NCBI RefSeq assembly: GCF_002025205.1
Contig: NZ_CP019947.1
Location: 3,944,001-4,008,000, forward strand
Source: Pseudomonas sp. CC6-YY-74
GTDB taxonomy: Bacteria; Pseudomonadota; Gammaproteobacteria; Pseudomonadales; Pseudomonadaceae
Direction: 5' to 3'
DNA: 64,000 bases
The translations under genes were made by a program, and so were the position numbers. Shown in pieces: positions 37,611-47,023 of the stretch. The notes under the pieces were generated by a model. It saw only the letters and a program-made list of their open reading frames with translations. It was not told the DNA's origin and ran no database searches. The first letter of the stretch is position 1. The number at the start of each line of letters is the position of its first letter.

Positions 37611-38705
37611 TCAACGCCAGTTATACAATTCTTTCTCGGACAGCTTGTGCATCTGGCTGGCCTGGGCCTGGAAGGCCTTCATCGAGGCCCAGATACGTCC
37701 ATTCAGCTCGCTCTGTGCGGCCAGTTCGCCGAGCACCACTTCGGATTCACGCTGCATGGCGTCGAGCACTTCGTCGGGGAAGCGCTTGAGCAGGGTGCCC
37801 TGCTGCTTGAGTTCATCTAGGGCCAGGGCGTTGTGGTAGACATAGTCGTCCATCATGTCCTGGCTGGCGGCGCGAGCAGCCTCGGTGAGAATCGCCTGCA
37901 GGTCGGCCGGCAGGCTGTCGAGGGCCTGCTGGTTGATCAGCAGTTCGAGCACCGCCTGGGGTTCCTGCCAGCCCGGGTAGTAGTAGAACTTGGCGGCTTT
38001 ATGCAGGCCGAAGGCCAGGTCGTTGTAAGGGCTGACCCAGTCGGTGGCATCGATGGCGTTGGTCTGCAGGGCGCTGAACACCTCGCCGCCGGGCAGGTTG
38101 ACGGTGGTCGCACCGAGCTTGCTCAGGACTTCGCCACCGAGGCCCGGCATGCGGATCTTCAGGCCCTTGAGGTCGTCCAGCGAGTTGATTTCCTTGTTGT
38201 ACCAGCCGCCCATCTGCATGCCGGTATTGCCCACTACCACCGGCTTGACCCCATAAGGTGCATAGGCCTCGTCCCACAGCGCCTGACCGCCGCCCTTGCT
38301 CAGCCAGGCGTTCATTTCCAAGGTCGACAGGCCGAAGGGTACGGCGGTGAAGAACTGCGCCGCCGGCACTTTGCCTTTCCAGTAGTAGGCGGCGCCATGG
38401 CCCAGCTCGGCGGTGCCGCGCGAGACCGCATCGAACACCTCCAGCGGCGGCACCAGCTCACCGCCGGCATACACCTTGATGGTCAGGCGCCCGGCGCTCA
38501 TGGTCTTGACCCGCTCAGCCAAACGCTCGGCGGCGGTGCCCAGGCCCGGGTAATTCTTCGGCCAGGCGGTGACCATCTTCCACTGGAAGCTCTGCGCCGG
38601 TTCGACGGCGGCCTGTTCGCTACCGGCTTTTTCGTCATTGCAGCCGGCCAGGCCAAGGGCGGCGAGCAGCGCCACGGCAGCGGTGAAGAGGTTACGGCGG
38701 TTCAT
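37611..38705 (-). CDS. TRAP transporter substrate-binding lipoprotein (DctP type), orphan
   Basis: 364 residues with lipobox LAGC (C22), so anchored in a membrane facing the periplasm. DctP features: FQWKMVTAWPKNYPGLGTAAERLAERVKTMSAGRLTIKVYAGGELVPPLEVFDAVSRG, then GGWYNKEINSLDDLKGLKIRMPGLGGEVLSKLGATTVNLPGGEVFSALQTNAIDATDW, like the 2-oxoacid-binding TakP group. No permease subunit is adjacent, so its membrane partner must be elsewhere. Confidence 0.9.
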   Translation of the reverse strand: MNRRNLFTAAVALLAALGLAGCNDEKAGSEQAAVEPAQSFQWKMVTAWPKNYPGLGTAAERLAERVKTMSAGRLTIKVYAGGELVPPLEVFDAVSRGTAELGHGAAYYWKGKVPAAQFFTAVPFGLSTLEMNAWLSKGGGQALWDEAYAPYGVKPVVVGNTGMQMGGWYNKEINSLDDLKGLKIRMPGLGGEVLSKLGATTVNLPGGEVFSALQTNAIDATDWVSPYNDLAFGLHKAAKFYYYPGWQEPQAVLELLINQQALDSLPADLQAILTEAARAASQDMMDDYVYHNALALDELKQQGTLLKRFPDEVLDAMQRESEVVLGELAAQSELNGRIWASMKAFQAQASQMHKLSEKELYNWR

Positions 38706-38749
38706 CGGGGCGTCCTTATTGTTTGAATGTGTAGCCTATGGAATGTGCA

Positions 38750-40939
38750 TCACAACGCATCCAGCTTGGCGTAACCGAGCATCAACCATTTGCTGCCTTC
38801 GCTCTCGAAATTCACTTGCACCCGTGCCTGGGCGCCGGAGCCCTCGAAGTTGAGGATGGTGCCCTCGCCGAACAGCGCATGCTGCACTCGTTGGCCGAGG
38901 CTGAACGCGGTGTCCGGTATGGCACTGCCGGCGAACATGCTACTGCCGCTCATGCTGCGGCTGTTCCCGGTGAAGGGCCGGCTGACGCTATTGGACAGGC
39001 GCACTTCCTGGATCAGCTCCGCTGGAATTTCGCGGACGAAGCGCGAGATCGAGTTACGCGTTTCATTGCCATACAAGCGGCGGACTTCAGCGTAACTGAT
39101 CACCAGCTTCTGCATGGCGCGGGTGATGCCGACATAGGCCAGGCGCCGCTCTTCCTCGAGCCGGCCGGGTTCTTCCAGGCTCATCTTGTGCGGGAACAGG
39201 CCTTCTTCCATGCCCACCAGGAACACCTGGGGAAACTCCAGGCCCTTGGAACTGTGCAGGGTCATCAGCTGGATGCTGTCTTCGTTTTCCGCCGCCTGGG
39301 TGTCGCCGGCTTCCAGCGAGGCGTGGCCGAGGAAGGCTTGCAACGGCGACTGCTCGTCATCTTCGCCGTTATCGAAGGTGCGCGCGGCGCTGACCAGCTC
39401 CTCCAGGTTCTCGATGCGCGCCTGGGCTTTTTCGCCTTTCTCCGCCTGGTGGTAGGCAATCAGCCCGCTCTGCTCGATCACCGTCTGGGTCATCAGGTGC
39501 AGCGGCATGCTCAGCACCTTGGCCGCGAGGTTCTCGATCAACTCGACAAAGCCGGCCAGGGCGCCCGAGGCACGGGCCGGCAGGGCTTTGTTGGCGACCA
39601 TCAGGCGCACCGCCTCCCACATCGCCACGTCATGCTCACGGGCGTAGGCGCGGATCGCTTCGACGCTCTTCTCGCCGATACCGCGCGCCGGTACGTTGAT
39701 CACCCGCTCCAGCGCCGCGTCGTTGCCGCGACCGTCGAGCAGGCGTAGATAGGCCATGGCGTTCTTGATTTCGGCGCGCTCGAAGAAGCGCTGGCCGCCA
39801 TAGATGCGGTAGGGGATTTTCTCGCGCAGCAGCGCCTCTTCGAGCACCCGCGACTGGGCGTTGGAGCGGTAGAGAATGGCGATTTCGCTGCGTTTGAGGC
39901 CGTCCTTGCGCAGGGCGTCTTCGATCGTCTCGACCACGTAGCGGGCTTCGTCGTGTTCATTGAAGGCGGCGTACAGGCTGATCGGCTCGCCGTCGCCGTC
40001 TTCGGTCCACAATTCCTTGCCCAGGCGCCCCTGGTTGTTGGCGATCAGCGCGTTGGCGGCCTTGAGGATGCCGGCGCTGGAGCGATAGTTCTGCTCCAGG
40101 CGGACGGTTTCGGCGGCCGGGAAGTCGCGGCTGTACTGGTGGATATTCTCGATCTTGGCCCCGCGCCAGCCGTAGATCGACTGGTCGTCGTCGCCGACCA
40201 CCATCAGGCTCTCGCCGCCCCTGGCCAGCAGGCGCAGCCAGGCGTACTGCACGGCGTTGGTGTCCTGGAACTCGTCGACCAGGATATGCCGGAAGCGTCG
40301 CTGGTAATGTTCGAGCAGGCCCGGTTTGTCGCGCCACAGGTCGAGCGCGCGCAGCAGCAGTTCGGAGAAGTCGATCACCCCGGCGCGGGCGCAGGCCGCT
40401 TCGTAGGCTTCGTAGATCTTCAGCATGGTGGCGAGGAACAGGTCGCCGCCGGGCTGGATGTTCTTCGGCCGCAGGCCTTCATCCTTCTGCCCATTGATAA
40501 ACCATTGCGCCTGCTTGACCGGCCAGCGCTGCTCATCCAGGCCCAGCTCGCGCATCACCCGCTTGACCAGGCGCTGCTGGTCGTCGGAGTCGAGGATCTG
40601 GAAGTTTTCCTGCAAGCCGGCCTCCTGCCAGTGCGCCCGCAACAGGCGGTGGGCCAGGCCATGGAAGGTGCCGACCCACATGCCGGCCGGATTGACACCG
40701 AGCATCTGTTCGATGCGCGCGCGCATTTCGGCGGCGGCCTTGTTGGTGAAGGTCACCGACAGGACGCTGTGGGGCGAGGCGTTGACGATCTGGATCAGCC
40801 AGGCGATACGGTGCACCAGCACCCGGGTCTTGCCGGAGCCGGCGCCGGCCAGCACCAGTTGCTGGCCCAGGCCGGCGGCTACGGCCTGGCGCTGGGCATC
40901 GTTGAGGGAGGCGATCAGGAGTTCGGGGTCATTTTGCAT
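38750..40939 (-). CDS. uvrD: DNA helicase II UvrD
   Basis: 729-residue superfamily 1 3'-5' helicase for mismatch and nucleotide-excision repair. Motifs: LNDAQRQAV (Q motif), AGAGSGKTRVLVHRIAWL (motif I), LSVTFTNKAAAEMRARIE (Ia), LVDEFQDTNAVQYAW (II), VVGDDDQSIYGWRGA (III), LEQNYRS (IV), LMTLHSSKGLEFPQVFLVGMEEGLFPH (V), EEERRLAYVGITRAM (VI). The C-terminus VQVNFESEGSKWLMLGYAKLDAL is the UvrD Tudor-like end that contacts RNA polymerase. Confidence 0.95.
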   Translation of the reverse strand: MQNDPELLIASLNDAQRQAVAAGLGQQLVLAGAGSGKTRVLVHRIAWLIQIVNASPHSVLSVTFTNKAAAEMRARIEQMLGVNPAGMWVGTFHGLAHRLLRAHWQEAGLQENFQILDSDDQQRLVKRVMRELGLDEQRWPVKQAQWFINGQKDEGLRPKNIQPGGDLFLATMLKIYEAYEAACARAGVIDFSELLLRALDLWRDKPGLLEHYQRRFRHILVDEFQDTNAVQYAWLRLLARGGESLMVVGDDDQSIYGWRGAKIENIHQYSRDFPAAETVRLEQNYRSSAGILKAANALIANNQGRLGKELWTEDGDGEPISLYAAFNEHDEARYVVETIEDALRKDGLKRSEIAILYRSNAQSRVLEEALLREKIPYRIYGGQRFFERAEIKNAMAYLRLLDGRGNDAALERVINVPARGIGEKSVEAIRAYAREHDVAMWEAVRLMVANKALPARASGALAGFVELIENLAAKVLSMPLHLMTQTVIEQSGLIAYHQAEKGEKAQARIENLEELVSAARTFDNGEDDEQSPLQAFLGHASLEAGDTQAAENEDSIQLMTLHSSKGLEFPQVFLVGMEEGLFPHKMSLEEPGRLEEERRLAYVGITRAMQKLVISYAEVRRLYGNETRNSISRFVREIPAELIQEVRLSNSVSRPFTGNSRSMSGSSMFAGSAIPDTAFSLGQRVQHALFGEGTILNFEGSGAQARVQVNFESEGSKWLMLGYAKLDAL

Positions 40940-41170
40940 CGCGGCATTCTAGGGGGCGGCGGCAACGAGGGCAAACCGGGTAAGCCGCGCATGCCAGCAG
41001 CGCGGCCAATGGACGACCGGCAAGTCACCTTGCCGGGTGGTTGTTGCAGGTCATCCTGGTCGCGCAAAGTCACTTGCCGGGCCTATGAATTTGCACAGAT
41101 GATTGTTGGGCGATGCCTCTAGCTCGGGTATGCTCCGCCGACCTAGGCACCCAATACAAGAAAATAGCCT

Positions 41171-44047
41171 ATGACCCAGACCGCTAGCGCCGCTGCCGAA
41201 CTGACGTTGGACACGACACGCGAGATTCGTCAGCAATTCGCCACGGATATCGCCATCGAACGGACCCGCCTGCTGTATCAAGGCTCGTGGGTGCCGACGC
41301 TATTCATGCTGCTCAATGGCGCGGCCTGTGCCTATTTGCTCTGGGCGCCGCCGAGCCGTGTGTTGCTCTCCGGCTGGCTGATCTGGCTGGTGCTGCTGGC
41401 CGTTATGCGCCTGCTCCAGGTCAGCGCCTTCAATCGCGCCCAACCGAGCAGCCAGGTGCAAGCGCATTGGCGGCGCAACTTCCTGCTTGGCGCCGGCGCT
41501 TCCGGTCTGACCCTGGCCTTCGCCGCCATCGCCCTGGTGCCGGCCGATGTGTTCTACCAGCAGGCCCTGGTCTACGGCCTGATCGCGGCGGCGACCCTGT
41601 CCGCCAGCGTGGCCTATGCCGTCAGCCTGTCGGCCTTCCTGACCTTCGCCTTGCCCTGCTTGCTGCCGTCGGTGGCGTATCTGCTGCTCAGCGAACATAG
41701 CCTGCTGCGTGGCTGGGGCGTGCTTGGCGGCATCCTGCTGATGACCCTGTTGGTGGTGGTCTGGCAGGTCAACCGCCTGGTGCAGCGCAGCCTGTTGCAG
41801 CGCTTCCAGAATCAGGCGCTGATCGGCCGCCTGGAACATGCCCGGCAACAGGCCGAGGCGCTCAATGGCGAACTGGCCCACGAAGTCGAGCAGCGCCGCT
41901 GGGCCGAAGGCGAGCTGCGCACGGCCCATGATGAGCTGGAAATGCGCGTGGCCGAGCGCACCCTGAAGCTGGACGCCACCACCCACGCCCTGAGCAAGAG
42001 CGAGGCGCGCCTGGCCCTGGCCCTGGAGGCCAGCGAGCTGGGGCTGTGGGACTGGAACCTGCAGAGCGATGAAGTGCATCACTCGCAGCTCAAGGAAATC
42101 TTCGGCCTCGAACCCGAGGCGGTGCAGGTCATGCTGCGCGACCTCAAGCCGCGCCTGCACCCGGACGATCTGCCATTGTTGCGCCGGACCCTGGTCGAGC
42201 ATATGAAGGGGCGCAGCGACGACTATCAGATCGAATACCGGGTCAAGCATGCCGACGGCCATTGGGTCTGGGTCGAGGATCGCGGCCGCGCGGTGGAGCG
42301 CGACGCCCAGGGCCGGGTGCTGCGCATGCTCGGTACGCGGCGCACCATCACCGCACGCAAGCAGCAGGAAGAGCAGCAGCGGCTGGCCGCCACGGTGTTC
42401 GAGGCGGCCAGCGAAGGCATCGTCATCCTCGACCCGGATTACCGCCTGCTGGCGGTCAACCAGGCATTCAGCCAGGTCACCGGCTATCGCCAGGAAGACG
42501 TGCTCGGCAAAAGCGTCGCCAGCCTGATCAGCAGCCGCGACACCCGTCACCAGTACCAGCTGATCCGCTTGGAGCTGGAGCGCGGCGACCACTGGCAGGG
42601 CGAATTGATCGAGACGCGCAAGAACGGCGAACTCTACCCGCAATTGCTGCAACTCAAGGTGGTGCGCGATGCGCGGGGGCTGGTCAGTCATATCGTCGGT
42701 TTCTTCGCCGACCTGTCGTCGCGGCGCGAGGCCGAGGAGCGTCTGCGCTATCTGTCGCACTACGACGACCTCACCGGTCTGGCCAACCGCAGCCTGTTCA
42801 AGGCGCGTCTGCACGAGGCCAGTCAACGTTCGCGGCAGAGTGGGCGCAGCCTGGCCCTGCTGCACGTCGACCTGGATCGTTTCAAGTGGCTTAACGACAG
42901 CCTGGGCCATGAAGTGGCCGACCAGTTGCTGCGGCAGATGAGCCGGCGCCTGAGTCAGGCCATACCCGAGGCCGACACCATTGCGCGCTTGTCCGGCGAC
43001 GAGTTTGCCGTGTTGCTCGATTCCTACGGCAGCCTCTCGACCCTGGCGCGCATGGCCAGCCGCCTGCTGGCCAAGTTGCGCCTGCCGATGACCGTCGGCG
43101 GCCAGGAGCTGGTGGTCAGCGCCTCCGTGGGCATCAGCCTGCTGCCGGACAACGCGCGGGAGATCTCCACCCTGGTCAGCCAGGCCGACATGGCCATGCA
43201 GCACGCCAAGCACCTGGGCGGTAACACCTTCCAGTTCTTCACCGACAACCTGCAGGCCTGCACCCTGGAACGCCTGCAACTGGAGACCCAGCTGCGCAAG
43301 GCGATCGACGAGCACCAGCTGGAGGTGTTCTATCAGCCCAAGCTGTGCCTGGCCGACGACAGCCTGAATGCCGCCGAGGCGTTGGTGCGCTGGCGCCATC
43401 CGGAGCGCGGCCTGGTGCCACCGGGGGATTTCATCGGTCTGGCCGAGGAAACCGGGCTGATCGCACCGATCGGCGAATTCGTCCTGCGCCGCGCCTGCCA
43501 GCAGGCGCGGGACTGGCAGCTGCAGGGTCTGGCGCAGATCCGTGTGTCGGTCAACCTCTCGGTGCATCAGTTGCGCCAGGGCAAGCTGACCAGCCTGGTA
43601 CGCCAGGTGCTCGACGAAACCGGCCTGGCGCCGCAGTTCCTCGAGCTCGAATTGACCGAGAGCCAGTTACTCGACAACGTCGAAAGCGTCATCACCACCT
43701 TTCAGCAGCTGCGTGACCTGGGGGTGAAACTGGCGATCGACGACTTCGGCACCGGCTACTCCTCGCTCAGTTACCTCAAGCGTTTCCCGGTGGACTACGT
43801 GAAGATCGACCAGACCTTCATCCGCGACCTGGCGCTCGGCGGCGAGGATGCGGCGATTACCCGCGCGATCATCGTCATGGCCCATAGCCTGGAGTTGAAG
43901 GTGGTCGCCGAAGGGGTGGAAACCCAAGCGCAAATGGATTTCCTCAAGGCCCACAAGTGCGACGAGATCCAGGGCTACCTGATCAGCAAACCGGTGCCGG
44001 CCGAGCAATTCGCCCAGTTTCTACGCGACCAGGCCGACGCCCGCTGA
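41171..44047 (+). CDS. Membrane PAS-PAS-GGDEF-EAL protein (c-di-GMP turnover)
   Basis: 958 residues. The N-terminus has about six hydrophobic helices (residues 35-195), a membrane sensor, then a coiled coil (210-275), two PAS domains (about 285-395 and 405-520), a GGDEF domain (about 535-690) whose motif is SGDEF (608-612), and an EAL domain (about 705-950) with EAL at 736-738. The EAL domain keeps DDFGTGYSSLSYLK and VAEGVET, so phosphodiesterase activity is likely. SGDEF still fits many active cyclases, so the balance cannot be predicted. It is monocistronic. Confidence 0.92.
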   Translation: MTQTASAAAELTLDTTREIRQQFATDIAIERTRLLYQGSWVPTLFMLLNGAACAYLLWAPPSRVLLSGWLIWLVLLAVMRLLQVSAFNRAQPSSQVQAHWRRNFLLGAGASGLTLAFAAIALVPADVFYQQALVYGLIAAATLSASVAYAVSLSAFLTFALPCLLPSVAYLLLSEHSLLRGWGVLGGILLMTLLVVVWQVNRLVQRSLLQRFQNQALIGRLEHARQQAEALNGELAHEVEQRRWAEGELRTAHDELEMRVAERTLKLDATTHALSKSEARLALALEASELGLWDWNLQSDEVHHSQLKEIFGLEPEAVQVMLRDLKPRLHPDDLPLLRRTLVEHMKGRSDDYQIEYRVKHADGHWVWVEDRGRAVERDAQGRVLRMLGTRRTITARKQQEEQQRLAATVFEAASEGIVILDPDYRLLAVNQAFSQVTGYRQEDVLGKSVASLISSRDTRHQYQLIRLELERGDHWQGELIETRKNGELYPQLLQLKVVRDARGLVSHIVGFFADLSSRREAEERLRYLSHYDDLTGLANRSLFKARLHEASQRSRQSGRSLALLHVDLDRFKWLNDSLGHEVADQLLRQMSRRLSQAIPEADTIARLSGDEFAVLLDSYGSLSTLARMASRLLAKLRLPMTVGGQELVVSASVGISLLPDNAREISTLVSQADMAMQHAKHLGGNTFQFFTDNLQACTLERLQLETQLRKAIDEHQLEVFYQPKLCLADDSLNAAEALVRWRHPERGLVPPGDFIGLAEETGLIAPIGEFVLRRACQQARDWQLQGLAQIRVSVNLSVHQLRQGKLTSLVRQVLDETGLAPQFLELELTESQLLDNVESVITTFQQLRDLGVKLAIDDFGTGYSSLSYLKRFPVDYVKIDQTFIRDLALGGEDAAITRAIIVMAHSLELKVVAEGVETQAQMDFLKAHKCDEIQGYLISKPVPAEQFAQFLRDQADAR

Positions 44048-44167
44048 GGGGATGTCGCTGCGCGTCGCCGCGACGTACCAGGCAAAGGCCGTGGCCTGCC
44101 GGCGCAATCGATGCCGCCGCTTGCCGTGGCCGAACTGACGCCGGTGGAGTAACGGGGTTGGCCTGGG

Positions 44168-45598
44168 TCAGGCCGCGACTATCACATCGCCGTGATTCTC
44201 CGGCTCGATCAGCGCCCGGTGCAGCGTGGCCACGGCGGCAGCGTAGTCGTCCTCGTTGACCACGCACTGCATCCCCACCTGGCGGATCGATTGATGCACC
44301 GCCTGAATGCTGATGCCCGCTTCCGCTAGCGCCGCCACCGTCCTGGCGAGGATGCCCTTGACCTTCAGGTCCGAGCCGATCGCCGAGACGATGGCGACGT
44401 TGTGCACGGTCACCTCGGCGGCCGGGTAGCGCTCCTCGATCAGTCGCGCGGCGCGGTTGATCAGCTTGCGCGAACCCGAGGCGTAATAGGTGATGCTATT
44501 GGCGTCGGAGTCCTTGTTGACCACGTATAGCTTGAGCTGCTTGAGCAGCTTGGTGATCTCCATGTCGTAGCCGACATCGCCGAGCATGTCCTGGTCGAAC
44601 ACTTCCAGGCCGAACACGTCCTTGCGCCCGGCGATGATCTCCACGCAGGGCCGCTCGCTGCGGTAGTTCTGGCTGATCAGGGTGCCGGTATGCTCGGGTT
44701 CGAAGGCGTTCTTGATCCGTAGTTCGATGCCGGCGCTGCGCAGGGTCTTGGCCGCACGCGGATGGATCGCTTCCATGCCCAGATTGGACAGCTGGTCGGC
44801 GACGTCGTAGTTGGTGCGGCCGATGGTCACCACTTGGCCTGCGCCAACCAGCTTGGGGTCGGCGCTGCTGAGGTGGAATTCCTTGTGGATGATCGCTTCG
44901 CGGGCGCCGGTGGCGGCGGCGATCTGGGCGAAGGTGATCTCGCTGTAGCCGCGGTCGAAGGTGTTCATCAAGCCTTCGCTGCAATGGGTGTAACCGGTGG
45001 CAACGGCCAGTTCGCGACTCAGGTCGACCTCGGCGAAGCGACTGCCGATCATCGCTTCGAATGCCAGTGGCGCATCCAGGTGCCAGCCGGTGAGGTCGAC
45101 CAGCTTGGCGTTGACCCCGCGCTGCTTGAGCGCCAGCACGGTATTGAAGGCGCTGTGCGCCTCGCCCAGCGAGGCGAGCATCTCGCGCACCTTCATCAGG
45201 TGTTCGCTCAGTTGGAAGTGGCCGTAGGCGCACAGCCGTTGCAGGCTGCGCATGCATTCGCCGGCATCGTCGATGCGCGAACCGATGAACTGGTTGGCCG
45301 CATGCCGCTCGAATTCGCCGTCGAACAGCGCGGCATTCTGCGCCAGCATCTGTTGGCGCACCGTCGCCAGCGCCTCGCTCCAGGCTTCTTCGCTGCGCGC
45401 GTCGGCGAAGCGTTGGTAGACACCGGGTTCGCCGGTCTTCTTGTGCTCCAGTAACAGGTTGGTCATGCCGCTGTAAGCCGAAACGACGAAGACCCGCTGA
45501 TACAGTTGGTCGTCCTGGCGTCGGCCGATAAGGATGTTGTCGAGCACTTCCTCGAAGCGACTCATGGAGGTGCCGCCGATTTTTTCTACGGTATGCAT
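44168..45598 (-). CDS. ask: Aspartate kinase, ectoine-specific (Ask_Ect)
   Basis: 476 residues; phosphorylates aspartate to feed aspartate-semialdehyde to EctB. Catalytic start HTVEKIGGTSMSRFEEVLDN is the Ask_Ect form. Two ACT domains follow from about 330 (DQDMLGDVGYDMEITKLLKQLKLYVVNKDSDANSITYY and VHNVAIVSAIGSDLKVKGILARTVAALAEAGISIQAVHQS). The start was placed at MHTVEK, as the upstream 13 residues lack family support. Last gene of ectABCD-ask; a hairpin in the 89-base gap from ectD may tune its level. Confidence 0.93.
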   Translation of the reverse strand: MHTVEKIGGTSMSRFEEVLDNILIGRRQDDQLYQRVFVVSAYSGMTNLLLEHKKTGEPGVYQRFADARSEEAWSEALATVRQQMLAQNAALFDGEFERHAANQFIGSRIDDAGECMRSLQRLCAYGHFQLSEHLMKVREMLASLGEAHSAFNTVLALKQRGVNAKLVDLTGWHLDAPLAFEAMIGSRFAEVDLSRELAVATGYTHCSEGLMNTFDRGYSEITFAQIAAATGAREAIIHKEFHLSSADPKLVGAGQVVTIGRTNYDVADQLSNLGMEAIHPRAAKTLRSAGIELRIKNAFEPEHTGTLISQNYRSERPCVEIIAGRKDVFGLEVFDQDMLGDVGYDMEITKLLKQLKLYVVNKDSDANSITYYASGSRKLINRAARLIEERYPAAEVTVHNVAIVSAIGSDLKVKGILARTVAALAEAGISIQAVHQSIRQVGMQCVVNEDDYAAAVATLHRALIEPENHGDVIVAA

Positions 45599-45656
45599 GA
45601 GAGTTCGCTCGTGGTGATTTCGGCGGGTGGCCGACAAGCGCCCACCCGGGAAGAGA

Positions 45657-45680
45657 ACAGGCCCGCTGTTGCGGGCCTGT
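45657..45680 (-). terminator. Hairpin between ectD and ask
   Basis: Perfect 10-bp stem ACAGGCCCGC / GCGGGCCTGT with a 4-base loop. On the minus transcript it is followed by TCTCTTCC rather than a clean T run, so it may attenuate or stabilise the transcript rather than stop it. Confidence 0.55.
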
Positions 45681-45687
45681 CTGTGGG

Positions 45688-46596
45688 TCAGAGGTACTCT
45701 TGCGGCCGGATATCCAGCGCGGAGAAATCCTCGCGCTCGGCGACGAAGGCCGGGCGTGGTGTGTGCGCGCAGAAAGGCGCCTGTAGCGCGTTGTCCACCT
45801 GGTTGTAGACATAGAACAGGTTGCTGCGCGCGCTGGGGGTGATGTTGCTGTTGGAGCCGTGGAGGATGTTGCTGTCGAAGAACACCACGCTGCCGGCCGG
45901 GCCGAGGGCGGTGTCGATGCCGTAGCGGCCAGCCATCTCGCTCAGGCTGTGGTCATCCGGCACGCCGAACTGCTGCTTGCGCAGGGACTCTTGGTGGTGA
46001 TTCTCCGGCGTGGCGCCGACGCAGCGCACGTAGTGCTTGTGCGAGCCGGGGATCAGCAGCAGCGGGCCGTTGTGCGGCTGGTTGTCGGTGAGCAGGATCG
46101 AGCAGCTCAGCGCCCGCATGCGCGGCATGCCGTCCTCGACGTGCCAGGTTTCGAAATCCGAATGCCAGTAGAACTCCTTGCCGGTGAAGCTCGGTTTGAA
46201 GTTCATCCGCGACTGATGCACGTACAGCTCGCCGCCAAGCAAAAAGCGCGCGATGCCGGCGATGCGCTCGTCGCGGGCAACCTGGGCGAACAGCGGGTTG
46301 TCCTTGTGGACGGCGAACACCGAGCGCACCGCGCCACTTTCCGGTTCGCTGATGGTCTTGGCGGAGTCCGCCACCGCCGGGTCGCGGCGTACGCGGTCGA
46401 GTTCCTGGAGCAACACCGCCACCTCGTCGGCGCTGAACACGTCGTGCAGCACCAGGTAGCCGTCGCGCTCGTAGCGCTCGATCTGCTGGACGCTGATCGG
46501 CGCATTTTCCAGGTCGTTACGGTAGACCACCGGGTCCAGGCGGTCCTGCCAGCTCGGTTGTTCCTGCTGGCGCGAAGGGTATAGATCGGTCTGCAC
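45688..46596 (-). CDS. ectD: Ectoine hydroxylase
   Basis: 302-residue non-haem iron(II)/2-oxoglutarate dioxygenase that turns ectoine into 5-hydroxyectoine. Iron ligands H145-x-D147 (WHSDFETWHVEDGMPRMRALSCS, the EctD signature region) and H246 (NILHGSNSN) are within one or two positions of those in characterised EctD. Follows ectC by 21 bases. Its presence means that both ectoine and hydroxyectoine are made. Confidence 0.96.
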   Translation of the reverse strand: MQTDLYPSRQQEQPSWQDRLDPVVYRNDLENAPISVQQIERYERDGYLVLHDVFSADEVAVLLQELDRVRRDPAVADSAKTISEPESGAVRSVFAVHKDNPLFAQVARDERIAGIARFLLGGELYVHQSRMNFKPSFTGKEFYWHSDFETWHVEDGMPRMRALSCSILLTDNQPHNGPLLLIPGSHKHYVRCVGATPENHHQESLRKQQFGVPDDHSLSEMAGRYGIDTALGPAGSVVFFDSNILHGSNSNITPSARSNLFYVYNQVDNALQAPFCAHTPRPAFVAEREDFSALDIRPQEYL

Positions 46597-46617
46597 GGGT
46601 GACTCCTCCGAGTCTGA

Positions 46618-47013
46618 TCAGGCGACGGGTTCTGCCTCCAGCGGATAGACACCGCTTTCGTCATGCACTTCTTTGCCGTTGAGCGGCGGATTGAACACGC
46701 AAGCCATCTGCATTTCCGTGGTGCCGCGCAGCAGGTGCTCGTCGTGCTTATCGAGGATGTACAGGGTGCCGGGGGCGATCGGGTAGATCTTGCCGTCGGC
46801 AATGGTCTCTATCTCGCCTTCACCGCTGATGCAGTACACCGATTCCAGGTGGTTCTGGTACCAGATGTGGGTCTCGCTGTTGGCGTAGATGGTGGTGATG
46901 TGAAAGGAAAAGCCCATCTTGTCGTCCTTGAGCAGCATGCGTGTGCTGTCCCAGGTTTCGCTGACGATCTTGCGGTTGGACTGCTCGCAGTCGGCGAGGG
47001 TACGTACGATCAT
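46618..47013 (-). CDS. ectC: Ectoine synthase
   Basis: 131-residue cupin enzyme that cyclises N-gamma-acetyl-diaminobutyrate to ectoine. Marks: MIVRTLADCEQSNRKIVSETWDSTRMLLKDDKMGFSFHITTIYAN, WYQNHLESVYCISGEGEIET, the metal ligands in the cupin (Glu in HLESVYCI, Tyr in GTLYILDKHDEH, His in DEHLL). Lies 10 bases after ectB. Confidence 0.97.
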   Translation of the reverse strand: MIVRTLADCEQSNRKIVSETWDSTRMLLKDDKMGFSFHITTIYANSETHIWYQNHLESVYCISGEGEIETIADGKIYPIAPGTLYILDKHDEHLLRGTTEMQMACVFNPPLNGKEVHDESGVYPLEAEPVA

Positions 47014-47023
47014 ATTCAGCTCC

